Origin: Rhyacichthys aspro
Taxonomy: Eukaryota; Chordata; Actinopteri; Gobiiformes; Rhyacichthyidae
Length of the DNA stretch: 64,000 nucleotides
Direction: 5' to 3'
Assembly: GCA_036850595.1 (NCBI GenBank)
Contig: CM072161.1
Coordinates: forward strand, 3,648,801 to 3,712,800
The translations under genes were made by a program, and so were the position numbers. Each line of letters opens with the position of its first letter. Position 1 is the first letter of the stretch. Positions 35,471-46,889 of this stretch are shown here, piece by piece. The notes beneath the pieces were generated by a model. That model was given only the letters and a program-made list of their open reading frames with translations, had not been told where the DNA came from and made no database searches.

Positions 35471-35559
35471 CATCTAATAAAAGTGGTGCTAATGCCTAAT
35501 TAGGTAAATATAACATTTTGTCAGGTTGTGACATAATACTGAATTGTTACATAATGTGT

Positions 35560-36300
35560 TGTCAGCAACACTTGATATTATGCTCACATATGGGCTGTTC
35601 TGCAGTCTAAAAGATCAGCTAACTTGACTAAACAGCATGACTCAGCTACAGATTAGAAAATTCTTCGGTCATATTTATATAAGACAAAGTAGATGTGTCT
35701 CTGAACTGTGCTTTCAATGCACACAACGCCTGCTCCATACAATTTGTTCTCTGTCTGTCCCATATAAAGTCCTCATAAGCCCTCATTCCCTCGGGCCTGC
35801 TTCTCATTGCACTCCAGTGGACCGAGACGTGCGGGAGTTGCATAAGACTCCAACTGGACAAATTAATCTGTTCCTGTGTTTTTTTTTTTTATCCAAGGCT
35901 GTCATCAGAAACATTAATCCAGATGCATGCTGGTGCTGTGCGCTTTAATAACTGCACCCTGACAGCCACCCGGCGCTCTCACTACTTGTTTTATTCCTTT
36001 CAACCGGCTTTGTCACTCATCTACCTCCCCATTTGCTTTGGTTCTCTCCGGCTTCCGTTCCGCTCTGCTGCCTCTGTTTGAGCTGTGTGTTTTTTTTGCT
36101 TTGTTTTGTTTTGTTTTTTTAAAGCCAAATATCACCTTTTATTTGAGCTCTTTATTTTTGGGAGAGTACTGTTCCGGATCAGTGCAATAAATGTAAATGT
36201 ATTCCCTCATTGACCTGCATGATTTTCCTACAGCTCCATTAATAAAGACACTCCTATTTTTCGTGCTTTTGTCCAGTTGTAACACAGCTTTACATTTAGC
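35560..36300. promoter_or_regulatory. Candidate conserved non-coding element pair
   Basis: A first part (35630-35960) contains ATGACTCAGC (AP-1-like), ACCGAGACGTGCGGG and GGACAAATTAATCTG. A second (35940-36240) contains CACCCGGCGCTC, TCTCCGGCTTCCG and TGTTCCGGATC. A T-rich tract at about 36090-36120 lies within. Opposed frames at 35637-35948 and 35646-35861 share DNA and have no domain. Role inferred. Confidence 0.38.
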
Positions 36301-37449
36301 CATCCTGAAAGAACAGCAACTTAATTTGATTTAAAGACAAGTGGATTTTTGAGAAAGCTCTATGTTGCTATGGATGCCAGGCCTTTTCATCTTAAGGCAT
36401 AAGGTCAGATGGGTTTATAACCTTGACCCCAGCGACCATATGTCAAAGGGTGCACTTGAATACCATCAGGGCCAGAGACAATATACAAAAACACAACACC
36501 AAACAAACACGCCACCAAAAACTGGAGTTGGCATTTCAGTCACTCATGAGTCCTGAGGTAAAGGTCCAGATCTTAACTGCATGCAATGCTGTGGCAGGAC
36601 TGTAAGAGAGCTGTGCACAAACAAATGGCCGAAAGCATTAATCAACTGAGGCCATGTTAAAAATAGAAACCTCCTACAACAATATGGGAGGCTTATAAAG
36701 ACATGAAGGACACTATTACCTCAAGTTATTGTTGGTGAAGGTGGAATGGCATTACTAATAAAAAATTTTTTTGAAAACGTTTTTCTTTTTGGATATTGTT
36801 ATTAACATAAATTAGCATCTACAATATAGATCTTCTACAATCAAATAATTCATTATAACTCATTGTTTTTGGCACAAAAAGGATTATGTATGTGTATATT
36901 ATAATTCAATTGACATGTTCTCATACTCTCCTGCATGAAGATTATAACCATAAACTGATTAAAGAATCAATCAAAGCTTACATTTGGCTCTGAAGGCCCA
37001 ATGTTGAAATGCACTTTTATTGTCTTTATAAAATTGATAGATAATGGATTTATGTGAGTCATTTCACAACGGTAACGTTTCTCTAATTAAAAGATAAGGC
37101 CATTTTTTAACCAGAGAAGAGTTTTACTTTTTTAATACCCCAAATGCACTTTGTTGAAGGTTAATATCCGGAATGGGAAGCTGGTTTAAACTTAATTGGC
37201 TCCGATGTCTGAAAATGTTCCATTGTTTTTTGCTATTTTGTTTACTAAATGGATAAATAAGGCAAATTGAAAATACTCATTGACGCTGTGTTCCTTAGGT
37301 AATCTAATAGCACTTAATCCTTTAAAAATACTATATCTTATTGGGAGTAGCACATATGATTCTTTAACCCTAAAGACGGGTCTTAATTGTGGTGTATTGT
37401 AAGTGGTATATAATTGGTCTATTGGAAAAGCAGAAGCTAAGTGTGGAAA
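36301..37449. other. AT-rich non-coding stretch
   Basis: Short frames at 36362-36605 and 37192-37455 are uninformative. An AGGTCA half-site and a downstream CCTTGACC lie at about 36400-36427. No gene recognised. Confidence 0.5.
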
Positions 37450-37800
37450 CAGCATTACTTTGTGAATTCAAGCAGACTCAATGGCCAAGGTCCCTCAGTA
37501 GCAGTGTAGCTCTGCCGAACACGTGTGCTTTCTTTATTTTTTTACAACCAAGGCTGTGAGAAGACCTCCTTCTCTGACCCTGTGTAGAGCGCTTTTCATC
37601 GGCGGCGTCACTGCGAGGCCTGAGGGATGTGGATTCATCTGAGCCAACAAAGCCCGGTGGACACAAGAGCTGGATTCCTTTGAACGTTCTGAACATCGGT
37701 ACGGCAGAGAGGTCACTGCAGAACACCCACACACATCCGCACACGTTTATAGATGTGTTGTTAAGCCCACTTCACGTCTACGCAAACAAGCCCTGAATCC
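37450..37800. promoter_or_regulatory. CpG-containing candidate element
   Basis: Block with CATCGGCGGCGTCACTGCGA, CGGTACGGCAG and CATCCGCACACG, repeat-free. Minus-strand frames of 88 and 66 codons overlap it in different phases and resemble nothing known. Enhancer or non-coding exon; inference. Confidence 0.37.
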
Positions 37801-38929
37801 GAATGCGACACGTTGCTAGATAAGCAATCTGTCATTGCCGTTTTTGCAAAAGGTGTATCATTTCTGAATGGTCATGGTTGGTTACCTTTGGCATCTGCTG
37901 CTGCATTTGACCTTCAGTTAAATGAAAGAAAGCCACACAATTTTGGAGAATTTGAAGTTTATGATCGGTCTGAGATGAAATGCTGTGAAATCAGTTGGTG
38001 CAAGTTATATGAACAAAATAAAGTTGGTATGAGGCATTTAGAATACCTTTTTTCATGCCAGCAGAGAATCAGAAAGTTTACCTTCTAGGGTGCCATAAGA
38101 AAGAACATGGATGCAGCTGTAACTAAAAACAAAGACAAGATAACTTTGAGTATGTCTTTGGAGCCTTACTACATTTTATTCTCCACTAGTTTCTGTCATG
38201 TTGCTGGAGTTAAGGTAGTTTCAAAGTGCAGACCTCCAACTCTGACGTAGATTCATATGACAAAAGGCCAGATGCTTACCCTCTTGGTATAAATGACAGT
38301 CTTCAAATGGGCACTGTGCCATTCAGCCTTTTTCAGTGTATTTAACTCTGAACTAAACAGACTGAGCTTTCACATTTCTCAACTTGTGCCTGCACCAAGC
38401 ACTATCTTACATATTTTGGTGCTTTCTCATTTCAGATGCAGACGAGGATCCACTTTTTTTAAAGTTCTTCCTGCATGTTTGCCAACTAGTAAATATTGGA
38501 TTACAAGAAGACTTAAAAATCCAGCAAAGATAAGGAACAAATCACCCACAATTCTACTTGTTTATTCATTCACTCTACTTTAGTTCTGACTTGGGACAAT
38601 ATAAGGGATGACTGTAAGTACTGCATTTTGTGAAATTGCAAATCCTAAACAATAGCATATTGGGACACACACAACAGCAGATTAGACAGTAAAGAGAAAC
38701 AGAAGAACAAAATTGATGTATTACAGAAATGACGCCCGCCAGTGTTAGGAGAAAAAATATAAACTATTTATATATATTTGTTGTGAAGGTAAAGTCTGTA
38801 GTTTTTGGTCATTTTGGTCCAGACTGCAATTTCTCTCTGCATGTCTATGAACACACAGGGTAGAAAAAGGTCTAAGTTACACCAGACTCTGTACAATTAA
38901 ACAATATGTGTTAATGCTTCCTTAAAGAA
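37801..38929. other. Non-coding stretch, nothing recognised
   Basis: Plus-strand frames at 37813-38088 (91 codons) and 38293-38583 (96 codons) have no domain. A weaker minus-strand pseudo-exon at 38280-38352 was considered and not called. Confidence 0.5.
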
Positions 38930-39540
38930 AACCATCCGTCTCTTATTCATTAAAATCATCTGCTTTATTTTTCATGAAAAGGTGACAAAGGTAAAATGGC
39001 ATCAGGTGGACATGTGGAGCGAGCAATACATTTCCCGTCAATGTGCAGAAGCCATGATCTCCAACAGATAAAGAATGTATAGAAAAGTTCAGTTCAACAG
39101 CAGTTCCCTAAACGAGCCCAGTTTGTTTATTTTTAAACCTGGATTTTATGCATTAGAGCTAGATCCAGTCTCGGTGGCATGTGATGATGTGCAGCACACC
39201 GTGGAGTGCAGTCATCTACGAGCAGGATCTAAGGGGCGGAGGTGGCACGCATGAATTAGTGCAGGTTTCCATCAGCCCCTGTGAGCGCTGGAGCGAGCTA
39301 CTGCACATATAACACCACTCACACAAACACTGGCACAGCATCACAGCACTGAGCTCTGACTTTTTTTTTCTTTTCTTTTTTTTAAGATATACAGCACACA
39401 GACCGCGCTTGAAAAATGGCTTCACAGCTTGCCTGGCTTGGAGCAGGCTAAATGCAGAAGAGCACTTATGTAACTCCAGCTGTTTCCGGAGCTCTGTTAA
39501 TACGAGATCACAGGAAGTCACTTTGTCATTACTCCTACCA
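38930..39540. promoter_or_regulatory. Candidate conserved non-coding element
   Basis: Repeat-free block with ATTCATTAAAATCATC near 38947, TGTGGAGCGAGCAATAC near 39013, CATCTACGAGCAGG and GGCACGCATGAATTAGTG near 39243. A pyrimidine tract lies at 39360-39383. The 101-codon minus frame 39216-39521 has no domain. Inference. Confidence 0.37.
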
Positions 39541-40324
39541 AAAACCTACTGTCATAAGATTTTATTTGGAATTATTTTAAATTCTAACATTCTCTTGCAC
39601 TGATTTTGTCCATTATTCATGTTAGTCTGAATATAGAATGTGGTATAGACATATCAAGCATCTACAGCCAGGAATGTTTATGATATATTCAGTTTGAAAT
39701 GGAATCACATGTTGCGAAGGGCACACCAGTCGTTTGAACCACAGCCCGTATGGGACCCGCTTGTACTGACGGGGGACTTCACTTTCTACTCCCGGGACCT
39801 AGATGTGACTATAACAACAGTGACTAGGGCATGTGTTTACTGCCTCAAACCACCTCTACCAAACACAACACATAGTTGGGCTTAGCATCAAGCAGCAGTG
39901 AAAACATATCAATACAAATGGATGGTTGGTACAAATGTAATGTAATGCAGCTAGTGTCGGGAACAGAAAAGTGTTAAAAAACAATGTGAGTTAGGTGTGT
40001 AGATTTTGGCCTTTTTGGCAACAAGAATCATGAAATATGAGAGAATGGTCCTGGAAATCTATTTAAAATTATTATTATTTTATTTTTTTATTATTTTATT
40101 TCAGTGATCAGTCAGAGGAAATGCTGTGGAAGGTGCTGTAAAAACAACTTAAAACAAAGAGTAAAGATGTGCATTAGTCAATAGCAAGCAATTCCATGAA
40201 TGTAGAAGAAACAGCGTAATGTCAAGCAGATCAAATTGAAAGGGTTATGTAATATTACTTCAACTCATTCATAACCACACTTGAACATCTAACATCTTGA
40301 AAAAAGCCTTGTATCATGAGCATC

Positions 40325-40326
<2 letters not shown>
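39541..40326. other. AT-rich non-coding stretch
   Basis: Includes an interrupted TTATT run at about 40068-40102. No gene. Confidence 0.5.

Positions 40327-40356
<30 letters not shown>
40327..40356. repeat. Poly(A) tract, 30 nt
   Basis: Uninterrupted A run. No retroelement body could be recognised upstream, so it may be a microsatellite rather than a retroposon tail. Confidence 0.9.
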
Positions 40357-40358
<2 letters not shown>

Positions 40359-40359
40359 C

Positions 40360-40770
40360 TACTTGTGGAAAAATGGAAACAGGGGCCTACAGCTGACTTT
40401 AGAGACCCAGAGGGGTGAGTGGGGGGTGGGGAGGTCTGAAGGCTGGGGTCTTGCTTCTTTACAGATTAGAAGATGAGCGCTCGCAGCACTTCCCCTCAGG
40501 GCCCAGCAGAAGGGAAAGCTTTCATTCAGAGGCAGCCCTGCCAGCGCTCGTATCCCACTGCTCTCTGGATGCACAGGCCTCTCTCTGAAGCCGCTCCCAA
40601 AAACCAGGCTTTGCTGCTGTAATGCAAACTAAATCTCTAATTACAATTTTGGATTGGAGTAGCAGAAGTCATAATTACGGTACCTCTTATTATGCAAATG
40701 AATCGACTGATTCCAAAGAATTAATTACCTCTTGTTCCAAGTTTGATTAGCAAATGAGTGTTTTCTCCCT
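40360..40770. promoter_or_regulatory. Candidate homeodomain/POU enhancer
   Basis: A perfect POU octamer ATGCAAAT at 40692-40699 and a variant ATGCAAAC at 40622-40629 flank three AATTAC cores (near 40639, 40674 and 40724), the last inside TTAATTA at 40721-40727. The 5' part is GC-richer (GAGCGCTCGCAGC). Repeat-free. Of all blocks this has the densest homeodomain/POU grammar. Function remains inference. Confidence 0.45.
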
Positions 40771-41725
40771 TTATTTTGATTTCGTGTTTAGATTCTTTTT
40801 TTGTTTTTTTCAGCTGGAGAGAATGGAATGGCAAGAAACAAAATGTCAATAGATAGGTGAACAAGAAATTGCTGTGAAAATTTACTCAGATGGGACTTTT
40901 TGGAACAGACACAAATGTAGGATCTTTTAGTCAAAACTATAAGCTTTTTTCCATTACTTAGTGCATCCAACTGTTTGTTTTCTGGCCATTATGACCATCA
41001 TAAGTCTTGATGGGTAATTGTGGATACTAAATATCAGAGAGTATCCTAACTTCGTGGCTATTCTTATTTGAGTTGTCTTTTTTGCTTGTTTTGATGACCA
41101 GTACTAGAACATTGATACCTAGCACTGTGGGATTGTGTTTTTTCAGCTCCTCAGATACTGCTTTAAGAGATGACTTCAGTGTGAGTCTTTTTTTTTTTTG
41201 TCTTTTTCTTTACATTGTACTGTTTGAAAATATTTATTGTAAACAGAAATTTGAAAAATAGAGCACAGTGCAAATTATGTTCTTTTGAATTTGAGGAGCA
41301 CAAAAAATGATTAATTCAAAACAAGTGACTGGTAAAACATATGCATCAACGTGGCCATGAAATCTGAAGTATATTTAAAGGTTTTGGCAGTTTAGCAGTA
41401 TTCAGATTTAAATACTCATATTTGTTCTGGAAACAGTTGTTAGATTAAAATGCATAACACAAACTACTGCAGCTCCAGAGGGTCAAAACCAAGACATAAA
41501 CATTCCATGGTATTGAACAGGAGAAGATGCTCAACATTGCATCATTTATTGATCATCCAGGTTTAAACAAAACCACTGCTAAAAATGTTAAGACCTCTTC
41601 AGGTTTCTGAGAGACATGCACTGGTCCAAATATAAGAGGATTGCTGTCCAATGTAAAATGAAAACAGCAGCAACAACATCCCAAAATACTAGTGAATTAA
41701 AAAAAAAAAAATTATACATGTTTAC
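40771..41725. other. AT-rich non-coding stretch
   Basis: No repeat recognised; short T runs near 40795 and 41189. No gene outside the candidate exon that follows. Confidence 0.5.
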
Positions 41726-41789
41726 CTGTTCGGCAGATTCTGGAGCAACTATAGCAATGTTAGGTCCTTGACTTGTCAGGGCTATGTTC
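41726..41789 (-). CDS. Candidate 64-bp internal exon (minus strand), family unknown
   Basis: On the minus strand a pyrimidine-rich acceptor (ACACTTTTTTAG) precedes 64 bp that end in a consensus donor, CAG|GTAAAC. Only one of the three frames is open. It starts with one partial-codon base and encodes 21 residues including ALTSQGPNIAIVAPESAEQ, ending on a codon boundary. The segment is clearly GC-richer than its AT-rich flanks, and its codons look ordinary for a vertebrate gene. I do not recognise the family and found no partner exon in the window, so a long-intron gene or a chance pseudo-exon are both possible. Confidence 0.35.
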
Positions 41790-42495
41790 CTAAAAAAGTG
41801 TTTGGTAAAAAGACAAATTTACAGCTGCTTTCTACAATAAAGTGTACAGCATAAGCAGGCAAGGCAGCGTTCAATCTTTGTCAAACACATAAGTCTTTAA
41901 AATGTATCTCTGGTTGGTTTATGCATGCATTCATTCATGCAGTTTTAGATTTTCATTGGACAGCCCTTGTGTTAGTTATATGTCTCATTCAAAACATGCA
42001 CAACTCCCTCCTATGTTCCAGGAAAAGACATTGGAGACCTTTCTTTAGAGGATAAAGAAATAATTTCTTGGTGTGTCTGAAAACAGTTTCTCATTTTCCT
42101 TTTTCACTTTTTTCAATTAGTCTCAAGTGAAATGAACCTAAAATGCTTGATCACCCTGCTGTATTTATTCACATTTCTGCAAATGGGATTTGGCTCCAGT
42201 GACAGGCATAACATTTTATAGAAGTTAAAGGCTAATAGTTAATTAAGCTTTTATACAAAGCCTATTAAAATGGTATTGCTCTTATTAAAAATAATATGCA
42301 TACAGACCAGCTGTGCATTATGTGGAAATACATTAGCAACAACTTGGTTATGGTGTGTCCTTATTTAACACAAGCATGTTTGTCTCACATTATTTTAAAG
42401 AGAAGCAGTTCTGTCAATATTGTGTTTGGTGCTCATTCCTCTATTATATTTAATATTTCCATGCATTTTTTTTTCAGTATTGGAACTAAAACCTT
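41790..42495. other. AT-rich non-coding stretch
   Basis: Intergenic or intronic AT-rich sequence, no repeat recognised. Confidence 0.5.
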
Positions 42496-42521
42496 TGTGT
42501 GTGTGTGTGTGTGTGTGTGTT
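42496..42521. repeat. (TG)n microsatellite
   Basis: About 13 uninterrupted TG units; likely length-polymorphic. Confidence 0.95.
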
Positions 42522-42770
42522 AATCAGAAAAGCACTCGGTCATAGTTTGTTTGCTGTTTTATGCTCTGTTGCACATCTCATAATGACATTGCTCAGTAAC
42601 CTGCCATTAGTGTGAGAATGGAGGTACAAATTATCTTCCTGGCAAAGAACGTGCAATCACTTCAATTGTTAAAAACGAGAAACGGTAACAACACCTTTCA
42701 GACAGGTTTAATTTAGATTTACTATTTCGAAAAATAGTGCACCATGCAAACTGCATATAATATGTGTAAT

Positions 42771-43385
42771 TAGAGCTGGGCGATATGGCAAAAAAATTCC
42801 ACATTGACCAATATTTGGATATTGAGTAAAAACACACATATTAAATGTAGAGAAAGAACATTATTTGAGTGTATTTTAACTATGCCGTTTCTGTTCAGTC
42901 AGGACTGGTCTACTCTAACATTCTGCGGCTATAACATAACATGACTTTTATTTTGAACAGGTCACAGGAAATCTGAAATTGATGTACACAAAATTTACAT
43001 TGCTTCTGTGGCACTTGTGTTTTGTTGTGGAAATGATGCTTTTAAAAAACATGATTTAAATATGCAGGTGCTGTTTGGGGTCCGTGCCAGAACAGAACAA
43101 AAAGGTTGATATATATCGAGCACGCATGCAGCCGTTTACAGTGGCGTGCACCAGCGCAAGTATCTGCCTCACAGCCGTGGTCCACTCTGGCGAGAAAACT
43201 AGGGAAAAAAGTGAGCAGAACTGTTGTAGAATCTGGAAACTAATTCTGCGTTGATGAGGACTATAGCCATTCACTCTTCAAAGTGGGTTCCCTCGCTGCT
43301 CAGTGTCAAATAAAAAGCTTATTGTTGAGGTTCACTTTAATTGTATCGCAACGTAATATAAAATTCGATATTTGGCACAGCCCTA
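42771..43385. mobile_element. Non-autonomous hAT-like transposon, 615 bp
   Basis: The left end TAGAGCTGGGCGATATGGC and the right end, read in complement, TAGGGCTGTGCCAAATATCG are inverted repeats of the TAGGGCTG type that is abundant in fish hAT derivatives. The 8-bp flanks TGTGTAAT (42763-42770) and TGTGAATT (43386-43393) agree at six positions, consistent with a decayed hAT target duplication. No transposase is present: the only frame, 43056-43274 minus, has no BED or catalytic motif. Confidence 0.7.
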
Positions 43386-43489
43386 TGTGAATTTTTTTTT
43401 TTACAATAAAAAAATTGTGGAGTTTATAGAGTTGGCTATTACAATATTAAAAATACTATTCAAATTCAGAAAGCACAAAGATGGTGGTA

Positions 43490-43765
43490 GAGTTGTGGCC
43501 AAGACCATGTAAACAGAAACCAAATCATAACCAAGACCACAGAAAAAGACAAACCAAGACTTTGGGAGTGAGACAATAATAGTCTGACAGTCAGAAAAGA
43601 GTGCTATGTTTGTTTACAATAGGCAGTGTGTAATTGATAATGTGTCTTTGCATAACTCTAAAACTATATATCATGTTAGAGTGAGAACAAGTCAAGTCTG
43701 AGACCATGGCAGGATGAGACCGAGATCATGGCAGGGTGAGACCATTTCAAGACCAAGACCCGTGC
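43490..43765. repeat. Degenerate CCAAGAC/GAGACCA-rich repeat
   Basis: Imperfect reiteration of GGCCAAGACCATG, CCAAGACCAC, ACCAAGAC and, after a gap, GAGACCATGGCAGGAT, GAGATCATGGCAGGGT-like words, ending TTCAAGACCAAGACC. An old dispersed or tandem repeat adjoining the hAT element; family not assigned. Confidence 0.4.
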
Positions 43766-43840
43766 ATGACCTATTAGAAGTGGTAACAGCCCAAGAATTG
43801 TAAAAAGAAAGTGTTTTTAAGATTGATTTTATGCAGAGTG

Positions 43841-44087
43841 GTCAATGAAGTTAGCTGTCAACAAAGGAGGCGGTCTACGAAGCAAGCGGTCAACAAAGCA
43901 AGGGCTCAACAAAGTTAGCTGTGAACAAAGTTAGCTGTGAACAAAGTTAGTGGTCACGAAGTAAGATGTCAAAAAAGCAAGTGGTCACAGACTAAGCGGT
44001 CAACGAAGTAAGAGGTCAACAAAGTAGGCAGTCAACGAAGTAGGCAGTCAACGCAGTAAGTGGTAAATGAAGTTAGCAATCAAGAAA
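43841..44087. repeat. Minisatellite, 16-bp unit, about 15 copies
   Basis: Consensus about GTCAACAAAGTAAGCG repeated head to tail about 15 times, with a partial last unit. Two units are 15 bp. Variants fall in local runs (GTGAACAAAGTTAGCT twice, GTCAACGAAGTAGGCA-type twice), indicating stepwise local duplication. The period is not a multiple of three and no frame crosses it, so it is non-coding. Confidence 0.9.
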
Positions 44088-44329
44088 GTCAACAACCTTA
44101 ACAATGTTCGCATGTTTCTGAGAATTTGGATTCAAAGCCCTCAGTAATATCACAAAGTTGCACAAACTTTTTACAGGTAGTCTATAATCTATAATATCTC
44201 TTCTCCAATGTCATGACAAAGCTATATTTCATTAAATCCCCATGGACTATAGCATATAGCATATATCATTTTTTCAAATTTACAATTTATTAGCTCAAAA
44301 AGAAATTTATAAGGATGTTTTTACTTTTG
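44088..44329. other. AT-rich non-coding sequence
   Basis: Short AT-rich stretch with small TATAGCATA repeats near 44247; nothing else. Confidence 0.5.
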
Positions 44330-44870
44330 GATGGCATTTTATGACCTTTGTAGTAAGATTGCCCAAATACACCTGTCAAATCCAATCACAGTCCACCTGA
44401 ATAACAAGCTAGGCATAAGGCCACAGATCCAACTCCAGCCCACAGTATGTATTCAAATAGAGTTATATCACCTCGCCCTCCTTGGCATTTTCGAAGTAAG
44501 CCCACCTCCAAGACAGCGTGAAAATGAGTGGTCCTAATCCCTGCCTTAGCTCCGACTCGATGCACCCGCCTCATCCCAAGCAGGATTCAAAACAAAAGGG
44601 CCTCGGCAAATGAAATGCACGGCCAAGGAGGCAGGCCACAATGAGGTACACCTGAATAGAGTCAAATGAACTCCACAAAGCCAGCAATGGGATGAAAAAG
44701 AGGCCCGTCAAAGCTGCAAGACCAGATGATCCCTTTTGAATGAGAAACCTCTGGTAAAACTCTTGAGTCGTGGCTGAGATTCAGCGAACACAAAGACTGC
44801 CTATTCATCTGTGGTAATTACACACAAATTACAACTCCAGTCTCCCCTCCACGTGTACTGATGTTCCAGA
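44330..44870. promoter_or_regulatory. Candidate conserved non-coding element
   Basis: Repeat-free block of balanced composition: GCTCCGACTCGATGCACCCG near 44549, GCCTCGGCAAATG near 44601, GGTAATTACACACAAATTAC near 44813. Frames at 44331-44537 and 44386-44574 overlap on opposite strands and have no domain. Inference. Confidence 0.39.
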
Positions 44871-45079
44871 ATTGTATGTATTAATGCAGTGTTTTCAGAA
44901 ACATGAATAAGTAAAGACACATTTACATATATCCAAAGGTAGCTAGACCAGCATATTTAAGATGATTAAGTTAGCCCATTATGCTGAAATGCTGTTGTTA
45001 TCTTTATTTACTTTGTGTGTATGTGTTCTAGGCTGTGGTAACAAAAATGTTTGAGGAATGAATAAGGTTGGATTATCCG
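44871..45079. other. AT-rich spacer
   Basis: AT-rich sequence separating two candidate elements. Confidence 0.5.
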
Positions 45080-45640
45080 AGGTTTTGGTCTATCTGAGAA
45101 TCTGTGGTAATTCACACCAGATAACACCTTTGAATGGCTTAATAGGTTTTGTTTTGCAAATGTGGGGCCACCATGAGGAAACCTCTGGAGGTAAATTCAA
45201 TAAAGTCTTTGTGATATTGCATAGACAATAGTTGTTGACATAAACAATCTGATCCACGCTGGGCCTGTGGCTGTTTTGCAATAAGCCAGCAGTTGGCATT
45301 GGCAGGGTTAATGAGCAGGGCAGCAGCTCTACTAAAGGATAAATTCCCACCTAACAGAAGCCTAATTTTGTCTGTCAGCCATTTAAATTCTTCCTTCCTA
45401 TAGAAGATAACAGGAGCATACGAATAGCAATTAAATGCTGCTCAACCTCAGTGAGATTACACTCCTGAGAAAGACAGCCAATAAGAGCAGGTTTATTGCC
45501 TCGGAGAAGTGAGCAGAAAGAACAATGTAGGTAGAAAACAACACTTCAGAGGAAAAAGATTTAAGTTTCAGTCTTTTGACATGGCCATTTGTGTCAGAAC
45601 TTTTTACTTTAGCAAATTTAGAATTGAAGTCCACTGCCAG
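45080..45640. promoter_or_regulatory. Candidate conserved non-coding element
   Basis: Low-repeat block with GACAATAGTTGTTGACATAA near 45223 (SOX/forkhead-like), CAGGGTTAATGAGCAGG near 45303, CAATTAAATGCTGC near 45429 and AGAACAATGTAGG near 45517 (SOX-like). Minus frames at 45090-45350 and 45431-45634 are uninformative. Inference. Confidence 0.36.
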
Positions 45641-46592
45641 TCATCAAAAATGTACTGGTTTAGTATACAATGGCTTTAACAAAACTAAGGAAAGCTTTGA
45701 CAGCTTGAATAATGCAGACAACCCCTGTTTCTCCCGTTGTCCTCCGTTTCCCCTGTTCTGGATGGAAGACAACACCTCTGCCAAAAAAAAAAAAAAAAAC
45801 TCCCATGAACTGGTGTAAAGCTGACAGGGCAATCCTCAACTTCCAATTTTTTTTTTTTTATTTTCTGTTTTTACATCTTGTACTAATTTCTGTTAAAAAC
45901 AAAACTACTTCATAATGGTGGCAGGTAAGACATAAAACTGGATGCGCTGGGACTGTACTGCACCTGTTTTTTGGGCAACATAATTCAGAAATAATCCCAG
46001 AAATCATAGCAACACGGAGATGGAGAGGCTTGTGAAACCCCTGGTGAAGTGTAAGGTATGGACGTGATCACCAAAGGACAAGCAACACTACTGAGTTAAT
46101 CCAGACAATATTTATTTTTGTAGTAGCTGGTAGCTTTAGTTGCCCTGGAGATTTGCACTCTTTTCACTTCCCACACATCTCGTATCAGTGTTCCACAGAA
46201 AACGTATCCATGCCTCTGATGTGTTCCACCATGGATAAAATATTGCCAGCCATTTGCTTTTAGCTGCTGTGGCCCTTTTTACAGTGCACAAGAGAAAAAC
46301 GTAAAATGACTCCTGTGTAGTTGCAAGCATGATACAAAAGATTTAGTTTTTCCTCTTTTCAAACAAATTAAAAGTGTGACTTAGGGATGATATGAATGAG
46401 GAAAAATTTCAGACTGTTCCAGAGAAATGTGACAAAAAATGTGACAAGGTGATCCATTGCTACAGCATGTCAATGGTGTTTATAGCTACAATAAATATGC
46501 TGGTAACCAAGATAGGACTAATATCAAACAACTAAACCTATGGACATTTTACAAGACTATATTCATGTATGTTAGGTTTTGACATATGCCTA
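45641..46592. other. Non-coding stretch with A and T runs
   Basis: A-run near 45783-45799 and T-run near 45847-45859; overlapping frames at 45576-45915 on both strands follow these runs. No gene. Confidence 0.5.
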
Positions 46593-46889
46593 GACCACGT
46601 GACTATGTTTTCAAACCAAAAAAATCAGGACATTTTAATTTTACTGTTACATTCATTTGGTTAATATTGTCATTGCCATGTTAACTCTGTGATTGACACA
46701 CAGACAGTATACAGACAAGTGAGTTTCAAGCACAATGCGCTGCTTTGGCTTTATGACTGGGTAAAAAATCGGGACAAGAAGAGGGTAAAATCGGGGCATT
46801 TGAATGTTTTTGGAGATATGCAACGGGGCAGGGGACGGGGGCTTAAAATTGGGACTGTCCCGGTTAAATCAGGACGTATGGTCACCCTG
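46593..46889. mobile_element. hAT-like short DNA transposon, degraded
   Basis: The right end GACGTATGGTCACCCTG, preceded by GGGACTGTCCCGGTTAAATC, is a known vertebrate terminal type (CAGGGTGACCATAC in complement, then a CCCGATTT/GGGACAGTCCC motif). A weaker counterpart, CACGTGACTATGTTTTCAAA with AATCAGGACAT, marks a probable left end at about 46593. Internal reiterated AAATCGGGAC/AAAATCGGGGC/AAAATTGGGAC words fit the same family. No coding remnant. Confidence 0.55.

Noticed and set aside
36400..36427. Inverted AGGTCA half-sites as a nuclear-receptor element
   Set aside because: Spacing does not match a standard response element and the surrounding block is not distinctive.
38280..38352. Minus-strand pseudo-exon with donor AGG|GTAAGC and an open frame ending AEWHSAHLKTVIYTKR
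   Set aside because: The acceptor is mediocre, the frame is short enough to be open by chance, and the peptide resembles nothing known; not called as a gene part.
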